64,000 nucleotides of DNA, taken from positions 372,001-436,000 of the forward strand of contig NZ_LMEB01000001.1 of the NCBI RefSeq assembly GCF_001425945.1, in the 5' to 3' direction. A program made the position numbers and the translations under genes. This document shows, piece after piece, positions 8,660 to 18,599 of the stretch (its first letter is position 1; every line of letters begins with the position of its first letter). A model generated the notes under the pieces. It was not told the DNA's origin and ran no database searches. It saw only the letters and a list, made by a program, of their open reading frames with translations. Source of the DNA: Brevundimonas sp. Root1279. GTDB lineage: Bacteria > Pseudomonadota > Alphaproteobacteria > Caulobacterales > Caulobacteraceae.

Positions 8660-10657
8660 GTGCGTCCTGTTCTGAAGCGTGGGCTGATGGCCCTTTTGTC
8701 GGCTGCGCTCCTTGCGACCGCGCTGGCTTCCACGCCGGCGGCGGCGATCGAGCCCGACCCGGCGCCCGCGCCGGCGGCGCCGGCGCCGTTGGAAGCCTAC
8801 GGCGCTCTTCCGTCGCTGGAGCTGGTCGAGCTGTCACCCTCGGGCCGTCGCCTGGCTTTCGTCACCGTCCGTGGCGAGGACCGCATCCTGGCGCTGGTCG
8901 ACCTGACCACGAACCGGCAGCTGGGCAGGGCCGGCATCGGCCTGGCCAAGGTGCGTGACCTGCGATGGATCGGCGAAGGCAAGGTGATGATCACCACGTC
9001 GTCGACGGAGACGGTCAGATCTCTCGGCATCGAGCAGACCGAATTCTACAGCGGGCAGATCTTCGATCCGGCGAGCTCCAAGATCGTGCCGATGCTCTCG
9101 CCCAGCCGAAACCTGTTCCCCGCCCTCGCCGGTCCGCCCGACGTCATCGAAGGGGATGATCCGGTCGTTCTGGTACGCGCCTATTCCTTCGAGGATACGG
9201 GCGGTCTGGACCTGTATCGCGTCGACCCGGACACCGGCCGGGCCCGGCTGGCGGAGCGGATGGCGCGGGACGTGGACGACTATGTGCTCGATCCCTCCGG
9301 TCGGTCGATTGCGCGCGGCGACTACAACCCACGATCGAAGGTCTGGACCCTGCTCCTGCGCCAGGGCGACGGCTTCCAGGAGAAATGGCGGACCACCGCT
9401 CCGATCGACCTTCCGCGCATCATCGGCATCGGCATGAACGGGGATAGCATCGTCGTCGCCGCCGATCGTCCGGACATGAGCCGCGAAGGGCGCGAGGACG
9501 CGGACTATTTCGATGTGGACCTGCAGACCGGCGTCTGGCGCCCCCTGCGCTTCGAGGTCGGTTTCACGGCGCTCCTGTTCCACCCCGCCACCCGCCGGCT
9601 GGTCGGGGGCGCCTGGACGGCGGAGGAGGGCCAGCAGTACGTCTTCTTCGAAGAAGGGGCCGCAACGCTGTGGGCCGGCGTGGAGTCGGTCTTCCCGGGC
9701 CAGTCGCCGGTTCTCGTGAGCTGGAGCGACGACCTGCGGCGGGCGGTCGTCTTCACCAGCGGCGCCGGGGACTCGGGAACCTACCATCTCCTCGACCTGG
9801 AGGAGGGCGCGGTCACGGCCGTCGGGGACGCCTACAAGGCGATCAGTCCCGAGAACGTGGCCCCGGTCTCCACCGTCACCTATGCGGCGGCGGATGGACT
9901 GGAGATCAACGGCTACCTGACCCTGCCGCCGGGGCGAGAGGCGAAGGACTTGCCGCTGGTCGTTCTGGCGCACGGCGGACCGGCCGCGCGCGACACCATG
10001 GGCTTCGACTGGTGGGCCCAGGCGCTCGCCTCGCGCGGCTACGCGGTCCTGCAGGCGAATTTCCGGGGCTCGACCGGCTATGGCCAGGAATTCCTCGAGG
10101 CCGGCTACGGCGAATGGGGCCGCAAGATGCAGACCGACCTGTCGGACGGCGTGCGGCATCTGGCGGCGCAAGGCCTCATCGATCCCGAGCGGGTGTGCAT
10201 CGTGGGCGCCAGCTACGGCGGCTATGCGGCCCTGGCCGGGCCGACGCTGGACAAGGGCGTTTATCGCTGCGCCGTTTCGGTCGCAGGGGTCGCTGACCTG
10301 CGTCGCATGGTCGAGCATGAGGCGGAGGAGCGGGAGCGGCGCGACAACGAGGTGGTTCGCTACTGGAATCGCTTCATGGGCGACGAGCGGCTGGGCGACC
10401 GGTCCCTGGACGACCGCTCGCCGGCCCGACTGGCCGAGCAGGCCGATGCGCCCATCCTCCTGCTGCACGGGCGGGACGACACTGTGGTGCCGATCGAGCA
10501 GAGCCGCCTCATGGCCGCCGCCTTGCGCCGCGCCGACAAGCCGCACGAGTTCATCGAACTGAGCGGCGAGGATCACTGGCTTTCGCGCGCCGAGACCCGC
10601 CAGCGCATGCTCGTCGAAACGGCGCGCTTCCTGCAGGCCCACAACCCGGCGGACTGA
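8660..10657 (+). CDS. Secreted S9-family serine peptidase, copy 2
   Basis: A paralogue of the peptidase at 5757. The GTG at 8660 gives a clean signal peptide (MRPVLKRGLMALLSAALLA, then ASTPAAA) and has GCGGGGG just upstream; an ATG at 8627 would add an awkward acidic segment. The 665-residue protein has a propeller-like N-terminal part and a C-terminal hydrolase domain. Ser518 in GASYGGY, Asp607 in GRDDTVVP and His639 in GEDHWLS form the triad. The role is probably periplasmic or extracellular peptide breakdown. It starts 87 bases after the rplT terminator and is followed by a deacetylase gene. Confidence 0.88.
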   Translation: MRPVLKRGLMALLSAALLATALASTPAAAIEPDPAPAPAAPAPLEAYGALPSLELVELSPSGRRLAFVTVRGEDRILALVDLTTNRQLGRAGIGLAKVRDLRWIGEGKVMITTSSTETVRSLGIEQTEFYSGQIFDPASSKIVPMLSPSRNLFPALAGPPDVIEGDDPVVLVRAYSFEDTGGLDLYRVDPDTGRARLAERMARDVDDYVLDPSGRSIARGDYNPRSKVWTLLLRQGDGFQEKWRTTAPIDLPRIIGIGMNGDSIVVAADRPDMSREGREDADYFDVDLQTGVWRPLRFEVGFTALLFHPATRRLVGGAWTAEEGQQYVFFEEGAATLWAGVESVFPGQSPVLVSWSDDLRRAVVFTSGAGDSGTYHLLDLEEGAVTAVGDAYKAISPENVAPVSTVTYAAADGLEINGYLTLPPGREAKDLPLVVLAHGGPAARDTMGFDWWAQALASRGYAVLQANFRGSTGYGQEFLEAGYGEWGRKMQTDLSDGVRHLAAQGLIDPERVCIVGASYGGYAALAGPTLDKGVYRCAVSVAGVADLRRMVEHEAEERERRDNEVVRYWNRFMGDERLGDRSLDDRSPARLAEQADAPILLLHGRDDTVVPIEQSRLMAAALRRADKPHEFIELSGEDHWLSRAETRQRMLVETARFLQAHNPAD

Positions 10658-10709
10658 GGGTCGGGGGGCGCGTTTTCGTTTTCCGGCGACTTAAGGCTAG
10701 GCTTCGGCC

Positions 10710-11657
10710 ATGACCCTGCGCCCGATCCTGATCGCCGCCGTCCTGCTCGCCCTCGCCGGCCCTGTCGCCGCCCAACAGCGGACGGTCGCCGTCACCTTTG
10801 ACGACCTGCCTTACCAGGCGGCGGACGAGGCGGATCTGTGCGATCCGGCCAAGGCCATGTCGATGACCCACGATTTCGTCGACATGCTGCGCCCGCTCGA
10901 CACCCATGCGGCCGTCTTCGTCAACGAAGGCAAGGTCTGCGCCGAGAACCGGGACGAACTCCTGCCCGAGATCCTCGGCGTCTGGCTGGACGCCGGCCTG
11001 GATCTCGGCAACCACACGGCCAGCCACATCAACATCCACCAGAACACCGTCGAGGCCTATCTGGCCGACGTCGACGCCGGCGCCCCGGTCAGCCGCGCCG
11101 CCCTGCAAGAGCGCGGCGAGACGCTGAAGTATTTCCGCCATCCCTATCTGTTCACCGGCGAAACGCCCGAGAAGAAGGCCGCCATCGCCGCCGGCCTGGC
11201 CGAGCGGAGCTACACGGTCGCGCCGGTGACCATCGACAACAACGACTGGATGTTCGCCGCCGTCTATCGCCAGGCCGAGGCGGCGGGGGACGAGGCGCTG
11301 AAGACCCGGATCGGCGAGGCCTATGTGGCGCACATGACCGCCGCGCTGGATCATTTCGAGCCCTACAGCGCCGAACTGACCGGCGGGCGCGAGCCGGCGC
11401 AGGTGCTGCTGCTGCACGCCAACAGCCTGAACCGGGACTGGTATCCGCAGATCCACGCCCTCTATCTGGCGCGCGGCTATCGGTTCGTGTCGCTGGAAGA
11501 GGCGCTGGCCGATCCGATCTACAGCCACGCCGACGACTATGTCCGCGCCGCCGGCATTTCCTGGCTGCACCGCTGGACCCAGACCGACGGTCGGCCGATC
11601 CGCTGGGAGCCCGAGCCGCCGCAGTGGATTCGGGACGCCTACAAGGCCGGGAACTGA
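10710..11657 (+). CDS. Secreted polysaccharide deacetylase (NodB-fold)
   Basis: A 315-residue exported protein with a signal peptide (MTLRPILIAAVLLALAG, cut near VAAQQ). The NodB-homology motif TFDDLP, whose first Asp is the usual catalytic base, is at about residues 30-35, and the metal-binding block GNHTASH is near residue 96. Family members remove acetyl groups from amino sugars in cell-wall or capsular polymers. It lies 52 bases after the second S9 peptidase, so the two may be co-transcribed. Confidence 0.85.
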   Translation: MTLRPILIAAVLLALAGPVAAQQRTVAVTFDDLPYQAADEADLCDPAKAMSMTHDFVDMLRPLDTHAAVFVNEGKVCAENRDELLPEILGVWLDAGLDLGNHTASHINIHQNTVEAYLADVDAGAPVSRAALQERGETLKYFRHPYLFTGETPEKKAAIAAGLAERSYTVAPVTIDNNDWMFAAVYRQAEAAGDEALKTRIGEAYVAHMTAALDHFEPYSAELTGGREPAQVLLLHANSLNRDWYPQIHALYLARGYRFVSLEEALADPIYSHADDYVRAAGISWLHRWTQTDGRPIRWEPEPPQWIRDAYKAGN

Positions 11658-11714
11658 CGCCTGAGCGCCTGACCGGGTGACGAAACGGCTCCGGCCCGCT
11701 AGACGACTGCGACC

Positions 11715-12803
11715 ATGCCAAATTCCAATCCGGGCCTAGCCCAGCTCGAACTCGACCTGATCAACGCCATCGGCTCGGCGGAGACCGCCGCCGCCGTCGA
11801 GGACATCCGCGTCGCCGCCCTCGGCAAGTCGGGGTCCATCTCCGGCCTGCTCAAGGGGATGGGGGCGCTGAGCCCCGACGAGCGCCGCGAGCAGGGGCCG
11901 ATGATCAACGGCCTGCGCGACCGCGTGTCCTCGGCCCTGGCCGCCCGCAAGGGCGAGCTGGAGGCGGCCGAACTGGACGCCCGGCTCAAGGCCGAGCACG
12001 TCGACCTGACCCTGCCGCCGCGTCCGCGCCGCAAGGGCAGCGTCCACCCGACGATGCAGGTCATGGACGAGATGGTCGCCATCTTCGCCGACATGGGCTT
12101 CGCGGTGGCCGAAGGTCCGGACATCGAGGACGACTTCCACAACTTCACCGCCCTGAATTTCCCGCCCAAGCATCCGGCGCGGGAGATGCACGACACCTTC
12201 TTCCTCAAGCCCGATCCGGCCACCGGCGAGCGCAAGGTGCTGCGCACCCACACCAGCCCGGTGCAGGTGCGGACCATGCAGACCCAAAAGCCGCCGATCC
12301 GCATCATCGCGCCGGGCCGGACCTTCCGGAAAGACAGCGACGCGACCCACACCCCGATGTTCCACCAGGTCGAGGGCCTGGTGATCGACAAGGGCGTACA
12401 CATGGGCCACCTCAAGTGGACCCTGGAGACCTTCGTCGCCCGCTTCTTCGAGGTCGACGGCGTCGACGCCCGCTTCCGCCCGCACCACTTCCCGTTCACC
12501 GAGCCTTCGGCCGAGATGGACATCCGCTGCGACCGCTCCGGCGGCGAGCTGAAGCTCAACCAGGGCGACAGCTGGATGGAGATCCTGGGCTGCGGGATGG
12601 TGCACCCGAACGTGCTGCGCAACTGCGGCATTGATCCGGACGAGTACCAGGGCTTCGCCTTCGGCATGGGCGTCGATCGCCTGGCCATGCTGAAGTACGG
12701 CATCCCCGACCTCCGCCCCATGTTCGAGGCCGACACCCGGTGGCTCGCCCACTACGGCTTCTCCGCCTTCGCCGCGCCGAATTCGGCCAGCGGCCTGAGC
12801 TGA
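11715..12803 (+). CDS. pheS: Phenylalanine--tRNA ligase alpha subunit
   Basis: The catalytic alpha subunit of the alpha2-beta2 enzyme charging tRNA-Phe, 362 residues. An N-terminal coiled-coil arm is followed by class II motif 2 ([39 protein letters not shown]) and motif 3 ([22 protein letters not shown]). It is the first gene of pheS, unknown, pheT, with gaps of 4 bases and then an overlap, so the three form one translationally coupled operon. Confidence 0.97.
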   Translation: MPNSNPGLAQLELDLINAIGSAETAAAVEDIRVAALGKSGSISGLLKGMGALSPDERREQGPMINGLRDRVSSALAARKGELEAAELDARLKAEHVDLTLPPRPRRKGSVHPTMQVMDEMVAIFADMGFAVAEGPDIEDDFHNFTALNFPPKHPAREMHDTFFLKPDPATGERKVLRTHTSPVQVRTMQTQKPPIRIIAPGRTFRKDSDATHTPMFHQVEGLVIDKGVHMGHLKWTLETFVARFFEVDGVDARFRPHHFPFTEPSAEMDIRCDRSGGELKLNQGDSWMEILGCGMVHPNVLRNCGIDPDEYQGFAFGMGVDRLAMLKYGIPDLRPMFEADTRWLAHYGFSAFAAPNSASGLS

Positions 12804-12807
12804 TCCC

Positions 12808-13200
12808 ATGACCCCTGCATCCCCGCTGTTCCCGCTGACTCCCCTGGGCGTCGGCCCCGTCTATGAAGGCGTCCACATCTGGCTGCCGCAACTGTTCGCC
12901 GAGCACATGCAGGCCGGCCAGTCGGTCATTGAGGGCAAGACGTTCGACAACTGCCGCTTCGAGGGGCCGGCCGTGCTGTTGCCGCTCAGCGGCTGCTCGT
13001 TCCAGGCCTGCAACATGGGCGAGGCGGGCGGCGATACGCGCAACCTTCTGCTCGCCCCGGTCGGCGCCGCGAAGGTCGTGGGCGTGATCCCGGTGCGCGA
13101 CTGCATCTTCCGGGGCAGCGCCTTCTACATGGTCGGCTTCACCGGCTCGTCGGCCTTCCTCAAGCAGTTCCACCAGATGGTCGGAGGGCCGACCCTGTGA
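12808..13200 (+). CDS. Unknown protein encoded between pheS and pheT
   Basis: A 130-residue protein with no recognised family. It has no signal peptide or long membrane segment. The middle part (about 45-110) has spaced hydrophobic and cysteine residues ([34 protein letters not shown]) that suggest a short beta-solenoid, somewhat like pentapeptide-type folds. It begins 4 bases after pheS, and its TGA overlaps the GTG of pheT, so its translation is coupled to both synthetase subunits. Any role in tRNA charging is only suggested by position. Confidence 0.75.
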   Translation: MTPASPLFPLTPLGVGPVYEGVHIWLPQLFAEHMQAGQSVIEGKTFDNCRFEGPAVLLPLSGCSFQACNMGEAGGDTRNLLLAPVGAAKVVGVIPVRDCIFRGSAFYMVGFTGSSAFLKQFHQMVGGPTL

Positions 13201-15605
13201 AGTTCACCCTTTCCTGGCTGAAGGATCACCTCGACACCGACGCCGAGGTGGCCGCCGTCGCCGACGCCATGACCATGGCCGGCCTTGAGGTCGAGGAGGT
13301 TCATGACCCGATCGCCTCGCTCGCCCCCTTCACCGTCGCCAAGATCGTCTCGGCCGAGCGCCACCCCAACGCCGATCGCCTGCAGGTCTGTCAGGTCGAC
13401 ACCGTCGACGGCCGCAAGGAGATCGTCTGCGGGGCTCCGAACGCGCGGGCGGGTCTGACCACCATCTACGCCCCCATCGGCGCCTATGTGCCGGGCCTGG
13501 GCGTCACCCTGGTCGAGAAGCCGGTCCGCGGCGTCGTCTCGCACGGCATGCTGTGTTCGGCCTCGGAGCTGGAGCTGGCGGATGAGTCCGACGGCATCCT
13601 GGAGCTGTCCGACGACCTGGCCGTGGGCGAGCCCGCCGCCGGCGTCTTCGGCGCGGAGCCGGTCATCGACTTCGAGGTCACCCCGAACCGCCCCGACTGG
13701 CTGGGCGTCGCCGGCATCGCCCGCGACCTCGCCGCCGCCGGCCTGGGCCAGCTCAAGACGCCGTCGATCGCCCCTGTCGCCGGCAGCTTCGCCTCGCCGA
13801 TCACGGTGCGGCTGGACGCGCCGGAGATGTGCCCGGTCTTCGCCGGCCGCTTCATCCGCGGCGTCCAGAACGGCCCGTCGCCCGAGTGGCTGCAGCAGCG
13901 GCTGACCGCCATCGGCCTGCGCCCGATCAACCGGCTGGTCGATATCACCAACCTGATCACCTACGACCGCGCCCGGCCGCTGCACGTCTATGACGCGGCC
14001 AAGCTGGTCGGCGGCGAAATTGTCGTGCGCGGCGGCCAGGTCTCGAAGGATACCGGCGAGCACGAGCACCTCATCGCCCTGGACGGCAAGACCTACACGG
14101 TCGACCCGACCATGTGCGTCATCTCCGATGCGGCGGGCGAACGCCCGATCGGCCTCGGCGGCGTCATGGGCGGCGAGTCCACCGGCTGTTCCGAGGAGAC
14201 CGTCGACGTCTTCCTCGAGAGCGCCTGGTTTGATCCGATCCTGATCGCCCAGACCGGCCGCGCCCTGACCATCAACTCCGACGCCCAGTACCGCTTCGCC
14301 CGCGGCGTCGATACCGACTCCCTGGTCCCCGGCATCGAGCTGGCCACCCGGATGATCCTTGACCTGTGCGGCGGCGAGCCGTCGGAAGTCATCGTGTCCG
14401 GCCAGGCCCCGGCCGCGCCGGTCGGCTTCGCCTTCGACCCGGCCCGCGTCGGCGCCCTCACCGGCCTGTCGCTCAGCGACGACCGCATCGCCGAGATCCT
14501 GACCCGCCTCGGCTTCGCCGTCGAGCGTGGAGCCTCCTGGACCGTCACCCCGCCGACCTGGCGCCGCGACGTCGAAGGGCCGGCCGATCTGGTCGAGGAA
14601 GTCGCGCGCATTCAGGGCTTCGATGACCTGCCGGCCACGCCGCTGCCCGACCTCGGCGCCCCGTCGCAGGGCGTGCTGAACCCGCGCCAGGCCCGCGTCC
14701 GCGCCGCTCGGAGGGCGCTCGCCGCCTTGGGCTACGCCGAGGCCGTGACCTGGTCCTTCACCAAGCAGTCTACCGCGGCCCTGTTCGGCGGCGGCGACGA
14801 GCGGCTGGTGCTCGAGAACCCGATCGCGGCCGACCTGGACTGCATGCGGCCCTCGGCCCTGCCCAACCTGATCCAGGCCGCCGCGCGCAACGCCCACCGC
14901 GGCCACGCCGACGCGGCCCTGTTCGAGATCGGTCCGATCTATCTGGATGACAGCCCGACCGGCCAGCGCACCGTCATCGCCGGCCTGGTGGCTCCGAAGT
15001 CGGCCCGCCACTGGGGCGGCTCGGCCGAGGACGCGCTGTTCAACCTGAAGGGCGACCTGATGGCCCTGCTCGACCTCCTGGGCGCCCCGACCGCCTCGCT
15101 GCAACTGGCCCAGGGCCAGAACCGCGACTGGTGGCACCCGGGCCGCTCGGCCCGCCTGCAGCTGGGTCCGAAGAACGTCATGGCCGAGTTCGGCGCCCTG
15201 CACCCGCGGGTGCTCAAGGCGCTGGACGCCGACGCCCCGATGCTGGCCTTCGAGATCGTGCTGGACGCCGTGCCCGAGCCGCGCGGCAAGGGATCGAAGG
15301 CCCGACCGGCCGCCAACCTGGCCGCCCTGATGCCGCTGACCCGCGACTTCGCCTTCGTCATGGACGACGGCAAGGCCGTGGGCGATCTGGTCCGCGCCGT
15401 GGCCGGAGCCGACAAGGCCCTGATCGCCGACGTCCGCGTCTTCGACGTCTACCGCGGCGCCGGCGTGCCGGAGGGCCACAAGTCGGTGGCTCTGGAGGTC
15501 GTGGTCCAGCCGCGCGAAGCCACCCTCACCGAAGCCGAGATCGAGGCCCTGTCGGCCAAGGTCGTGACGGCCGGGACCAAGCTGGGCGCGACCCTACGGG
15601 CCTGA
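13197..15605 (+). CDS. pheT: Phenylalanine--tRNA ligase beta subunit
   Basis: The 802-residue beta subunit, with tRNA-binding and editing functions. The start [14 protein letters not shown] is canonical. It has an N-terminal tRNA-binding OB domain (about 40-150, including [11 protein letters not shown] and CGAPNAR), the B3/B4 editing core (about 210-390), a B5 domain (about 400-475) and a C-terminal anticodon-binding FDX-ACB domain (from about 705). It starts with GTG inside the stop of the preceding gene (GTGA overlap), indicating coupling. Confidence 0.97.
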   Translation: MKFTLSWLKDHLDTDAEVAAVADAMTMAGLEVEEVHDPIASLAPFTVAKIVSAERHPNADRLQVCQVDTVDGRKEIVCGAPNARAGLTTIYAPIGAYVPGLGVTLVEKPVRGVVSHGMLCSASELELADESDGILELSDDLAVGEPAAGVFGAEPVIDFEVTPNRPDWLGVAGIARDLAAAGLGQLKTPSIAPVAGSFASPITVRLDAPEMCPVFAGRFIRGVQNGPSPEWLQQRLTAIGLRPINRLVDITNLITYDRARPLHVYDAAKLVGGEIVVRGGQVSKDTGEHEHLIALDGKTYTVDPTMCVISDAAGERPIGLGGVMGGESTGCSEETVDVFLESAWFDPILIAQTGRALTINSDAQYRFARGVDTDSLVPGIELATRMILDLCGGEPSEVIVSGQAPAAPVGFAFDPARVGALTGLSLSDDRIAEILTRLGFAVERGASWTVTPPTWRRDVEGPADLVEEVARIQGFDDLPATPLPDLGAPSQGVLNPRQARVRAARRALAALGYAEAVTWSFTKQSTAALFGGGDERLVLENPIAADLDCMRPSALPNLIQAAARNAHRGHADAALFEIGPIYLDDSPTGQRTVIAGLVAPKSARHWGGSAEDALFNLKGDLMALLDLLGAPTASLQLAQGQNRDWWHPGRSARLQLGPKNVMAEFGALHPRVLKALDADAPMLAFEIVLDAVPEPRGKGSKARPAANLAALMPLTRDFAFVMDDGKAVGDLVRAVAGADKALIADVRVFDVYRGAGVPEGHKSVALEVVVQPREATLTEAEIEALSAKVVTAGTKLGATLRA

Positions 15606-15717
15606 CGGCTCGGCTGGCGCGCGACCGGCTCCGGTTGCAGCGAAAACCGTGGTACAACCGGCCCGGGCCGTCCTCGCGACGGCTCGGGGGGCTGACTCAT
15701 GCACTGAGGAGGCCAGG

Positions 15718-16260
15718 GTGGACGTAAAGGCAGGCGTCGAGTCCGCGATCGAGCGGTTCCTGTTCATGTCGCGCTGGCTGATGGCGCCGTTCTACATCGG
15801 TCTGGTGATCACGCTCGGCCTGCTGCTGGTGGTTTTCGTCCAGGAGCTGCTCCACTACATCCCGCTGGCCTTCCAGCCACTGCATGAGAAGAGCTCCAGC
15901 AACGCCATCCTGGCCGTGCTGTCGCTGGTCGACATAACCCTGGCCGGCAACCTGCTGCTGATCGTGGTCTTCGCCGGCTATGAGAATTTCGTCTCCAAGC
16001 TCGACCTCGACGCGGAGCATGACCGGCCGCCGTGGATGGGCACGGTCGATTTCTCGGCGCTCAAGATCAAGCTGATCGCCTCGATCGTGGCCATTTCGGC
16101 CATCCAGCTGCTGCGCTACTTCATGCAGGAGCCGGTGGGGGTCCCGGGCATGGATGTCGAGGAGGCGCGCTGGCGGGTGATCATTCACCTGACGTTCGTC
16201 GTGTCGGGCGTTCTGCTCGCCCTGATGGACTGGTTTGTGGGCCGGACACCGAAGCATTGA
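15718..16260 (+). CDS. YqhA/UPF0114 family inner-membrane protein
   Basis: A 180-residue membrane protein with four likely helices. The blocks ERFLFMSRWLMAPFYIGL, LSLVDITLAGNLLLIVVFAGYENFVSKLD and VIIHLTFVVSG match the YqhA (UPF0114) family, whose function is not established. I start at GTG 15718 because GAGGAGG lies 5 bases before it; the ATG 69 bases upstream gives an unlikely N-terminus. It lies 112 bases after pheT, possibly as an independent gene. Confidence 0.85.
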   Translation: MDVKAGVESAIERFLFMSRWLMAPFYIGLVITLGLLLVVFVQELLHYIPLAFQPLHEKSSSNAILAVLSLVDITLAGNLLLIVVFAGYENFVSKLDLDAEHDRPPWMGTVDFSALKIKLIASIVAISAIQLLRYFMQEPVGVPGMDVEEARWRVIIHLTFVVSGVLLALMDWFVGRTPKH

Positions 16261-16387
16261 GGCTTCGCGAGGGCGGCGGCAATCTCCCGTTAACCTCGCC
16301 GCCGCAAGGCTGACGCAAAGCCCGGTGACGGTGAAGCCAGCGCCCGCGTGAGTCGGGCGACGCCGTCCTCGCCTTCGGAGCCCGACC

Positions 16388-17002
16388 ATGCACCGCCGCC
16401 AGCTGATCCTTTCCGGCCTCGCCGCCACCGCCGGAGCCTCGGGCCTCTCGGCCTGCGCCTCGGTCAACCAGCCGACCGATCCGAACTATCCGATCCGCTC
16501 GGACCAAACGGCCCCGGCCTATACGTCCGACGAACTGATCGCGGCAGGCTCGCGCGAGCTGGGCATCGCCGCCGAGGCCATCGGCGGCGCCATCGAACGG
16601 ATCTTCGCCGAACAGGGCGGCGCCCCGACCGCCTACATCGCCGGCGAGGAAGCGGCCGGCGCCGTGGCGGTGGGTCTGCGCTATGGGCGCGGCGCCCTGC
16701 ATATGAAGGACCTCAGCGCCTCGCAGGAAGTGTTCTGGCAGGGCGTCTCGATCGGCTGGGACCTGGGCGGCAACGGCAGCCGGGTCTTCACCCTGGTCTA
16801 CGGCCTGTTCCACCCGGACATGATCTACCGTCGCTACCCCGGCGTGGAGGGCACGGCCTACCTGGTCGCCGGCCTGGGCGTGAACTACCAGCAGGCCGAC
16901 GGCATCGTTCTGGCCCCGATCCGCACCGGCGTGGGCCTGCGCGCCGGCGCCAACGTCGGCACCATGGCCTACAGCCGCCAGCGCAACATCCTGCCGTTCT
17001 AG
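16388..17002 (+). CDS. EipA-family (DUF1134) envelope integrity protein
   Basis: A 204-residue protein of the DUF1134/EipA family, periplasmic proteins needed for envelope integrity in Brucella. The diagnostic blocks are AYIAGEEAAGAVAVGLRYG, VFWQGVSIGWDLGGNGSR, IYRRYPGVEGTAYLVAGLG and PIRTGVGLRAGANVG. The N-terminus (MHRRQLILSGLAATAGASG, then LSACAS) has a twin-arginine-like start and a lipobox-like LSAC, so the mature protein may be a lipoprotein, which would be a variation on the usual form. The gene stands alone and is followed by palindromic repeats. Confidence 0.85.
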   Translation: MHRRQLILSGLAATAGASGLSACASVNQPTDPNYPIRSDQTAPAYTSDELIAAGSRELGIAAEAIGGAIERIFAEQGGAPTAYIAGEEAAGAVAVGLRYGRGALHMKDLSASQEVFWQGVSIGWDLGGNGSRVFTLVYGLFHPDMIYRRYPGVEGTAYLVAGLGVNYQQADGIVLAPIRTGVGLRAGANVGTMAYSRQRNILPF

Positions 17003-17017
17003 TGGAGCAACCCTGAA

Positions 17018-17149
17018 CCCTCTCCCGATGGGAGAGGGCTTGAGCCTCCGAGAGCGAAGCGTTCGGCAAGGCGAAAGGGTGAGGGTCGATCGCTGACAAC
17101 ACAGTTGCTCATCCGGCCCTACGAGCCACCTTCTCCCGATGGGAGAAGG
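17018..17149. repeat. Pair of short palindromic repeats between convergent genes
   Basis: Two related hairpins: CCCTCTCCC-GAT-GGGAGAGGG at 17018-17038 and CCTTCTCCC-GAT-GGGAGAAGG at 17129-17149. The same 9-3-9 layout and loop suggest a REP-like dispersed element. They lie between convergent eipA-family and glyoxalase-like genes and may also end transcription from both sides. Confidence 0.65.
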
Positions 17150-17157
17150 AAGGCGCG

Positions 17158-17526
17158 TCAGCCGAACGGGTTCTGGATCATGCGGATCAGGCTTCCGTCC
17201 GGGTCCACCAGATAGCCAATCCGCAGGCCGGAGTGCTCCAGCGCCGGCCTGCGCACGCGCGGGCGGCCCGCGGCTGTCTCCGGCACCCCCGCGGCCTGGC
17301 AGGCGGCGTAGAAGCCGTCGACGTCATCCAGCCGCAGGCAGGCGCCGAACGAGCTCGTGGCCGGGTCGAGGTCGGGCCACGGGAAGAACTCCAGCGCCGC
17401 CGTCCCCCGCTTGAGGATCATCCAGCCGCCGTCGCGCCAGGTCCGCTCGAAGCCGAGCGGCCGGTAGAAGGCCTCGGTGGCGTCGAAATCGCGCGCGGGC
17501 AGGTTAGGGGTGGCGTGGTCGGTCAT
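17158..17526 (-). CDS. Glyoxalase/bleomycin-resistance fold protein (Ble-like)
   Basis: A 122-residue vicinal-oxygen-chelate fold protein. The segments MTDHATPNLPARDFDATEAF, YRPLGFERTWRDGGWMILKR and LEFFPWPDLDP are typical of bleomycin-binding Ble-like proteins, which sequester the drug rather than cleave it. A role in drug binding is family knowledge; the natural ligand here is unknown. It lies about 180 bases downstream of the SDR gene's end on the opposite side of the repeats and has its own ATG at 17526. Confidence 0.8.
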   Translation of the reverse strand: MTDHATPNLPARDFDATEAFYRPLGFERTWRDGGWMILKRGTAALEFFPWPDLDPATSSFGACLRLDDVDGFYAACQAAGVPETAAGRPRVRRPALEHSGLRIGYLVDPDGSLIRMIQNPFG

Positions 17527-17708
17527 GGGCGCGGTTCCTCTACGAGAACCTTAGCATGCGGCCGGACGGTCCGGCTGGGACCAGCGCCGCCCGTTTCCGG
17601 ACATCGGGCGGCGCCTTGTCCAGCAAATGTCGACCCTGTGGCGAAAGTCGCGCTTTCAGGATCGAAATGTCGCGGTTGTCGCGGCGAATTACAGTCGTCG
17701 AGTGTCGA

Positions 17709-18593
17709 CTAGGTCGCGGTATCGGCGATCAAGGCCTCGAGGCCCTCCCGCCAGCTCGGATAGTTCGGTCGCCAGCCGAGCTCGGCCTTGGCGCGGGCGT
17801 TCGAGAGGCGTTTGGAGTCCAGGTAAAAGCGGCGCATGGCGTCGGACACCGAGGGATCGTCCAGCGACACTTCCGGCGGGCGGGGCATGCCCAGGCGGGC
17901 GGCCGCGCCCTCAATCACCACGTCGGCGGGGGCCGGCTCGTCGTCGCACAGGGTGTAGGCCGCACCCGGGCGGGGACGGGCCATGGACGCGAACAGGCCG
18001 GCGACGGCGTCGTCGACATGGATGCGGTTGAAGATCTGGCCGGGCTTGCGGACGATCCGCGCGGTGCCGTCGCGCAGCCGGTCCAGCGGCGAGCGGCCCG
18101 GGCCGTAGAGCGCCGGCAGACGGAAGATCTGCACCGTCAGCCCCATGCCGCGGCCGGCGTCCAGCCAGTCGCGTTCGGCCCGAACCCGGCGCGCGCCTTC
18201 CACCGAGGCCGCGTTGAGGGGGTCGTCTTCGAACGCCCAGCCGCCGTCGCGGTCGCCGTAGACGGCGGTGGACGAGACATAGCCGATCCAGTCGGGATAG
18301 GCGCCCGTGCGGGTGATGGCGGGGACCAGCCGGGCCAGGCCGGGGCAACCCTTCGCCTCGGGCGGAGCGGTGACCAGGATCGCCGTCGCCTGGGCCACGG
18401 CGGCGTCCAGGGCCGCCTCGTCGTCGGGCGCCAGGGCTGCACAGCCCTCGGCCTCGATCCGGGCGCGGGTGTCGGGGTCACGGCTGGTCAGGGTCGCCCG
18501 GCCGCCGCGCCGCACGGCTTCGCGCGCCGCCGCCCGGCCCAGCCAGCCGCCGCCGAACACCAGCAGCGAGACGGGCGGGGCGGACTTGGACAT
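17709..18593 (-). CDS. Extended SDR / NAD-dependent epimerase-like protein (YeeZ-like)
   Basis: A 294-residue Rossmann-fold protein. The glycine motif is GGGWLGR near residue 14, with VSSTAVYGD (catalytic Ser/Thr and Tyr region) at about 106 and a substrate-side block IFRLPALYGPGRSPLDRL. It belongs to the extended SDR group of nucleotide-sugar epimerases and reductases, similar to YeeZ. It starts 6 bases after the sqdB-like gene on the same strand, so both are probably one transcript. The substrate is unknown. Confidence 0.8.
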   Translation of the reverse strand: MSKSAPPVSLLVFGGGWLGRAAAREAVRRGGRATLTSRDPDTRARIEAEGCAALAPDDEAALDAAVAQATAILVTAPPEAKGCPGLARLVPAITRTGAYPDWIGYVSSTAVYGDRDGGWAFEDDPLNAASVEGARRVRAERDWLDAGRGMGLTVQIFRLPALYGPGRSPLDRLRDGTARIVRKPGQIFNRIHVDDAVAGLFASMARPRPGAAYTLCDDEPAPADVVIEGAAARLGMPRPPEVSLDDPSVSDAMRRFYLDSKRLSNARAKAELGWRPNYPSWREGLEALIADTAT

Positions 18594-18599
18594 CAGGCC

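Noticed and set aside
13125..15479. A 784-codon open frame antisense to pheT
   Set aside because: It is an artefact of high GC codon bias; the plus-strand frame encodes PheT with clear domains, while the antisense protein shows only low-complexity composition.
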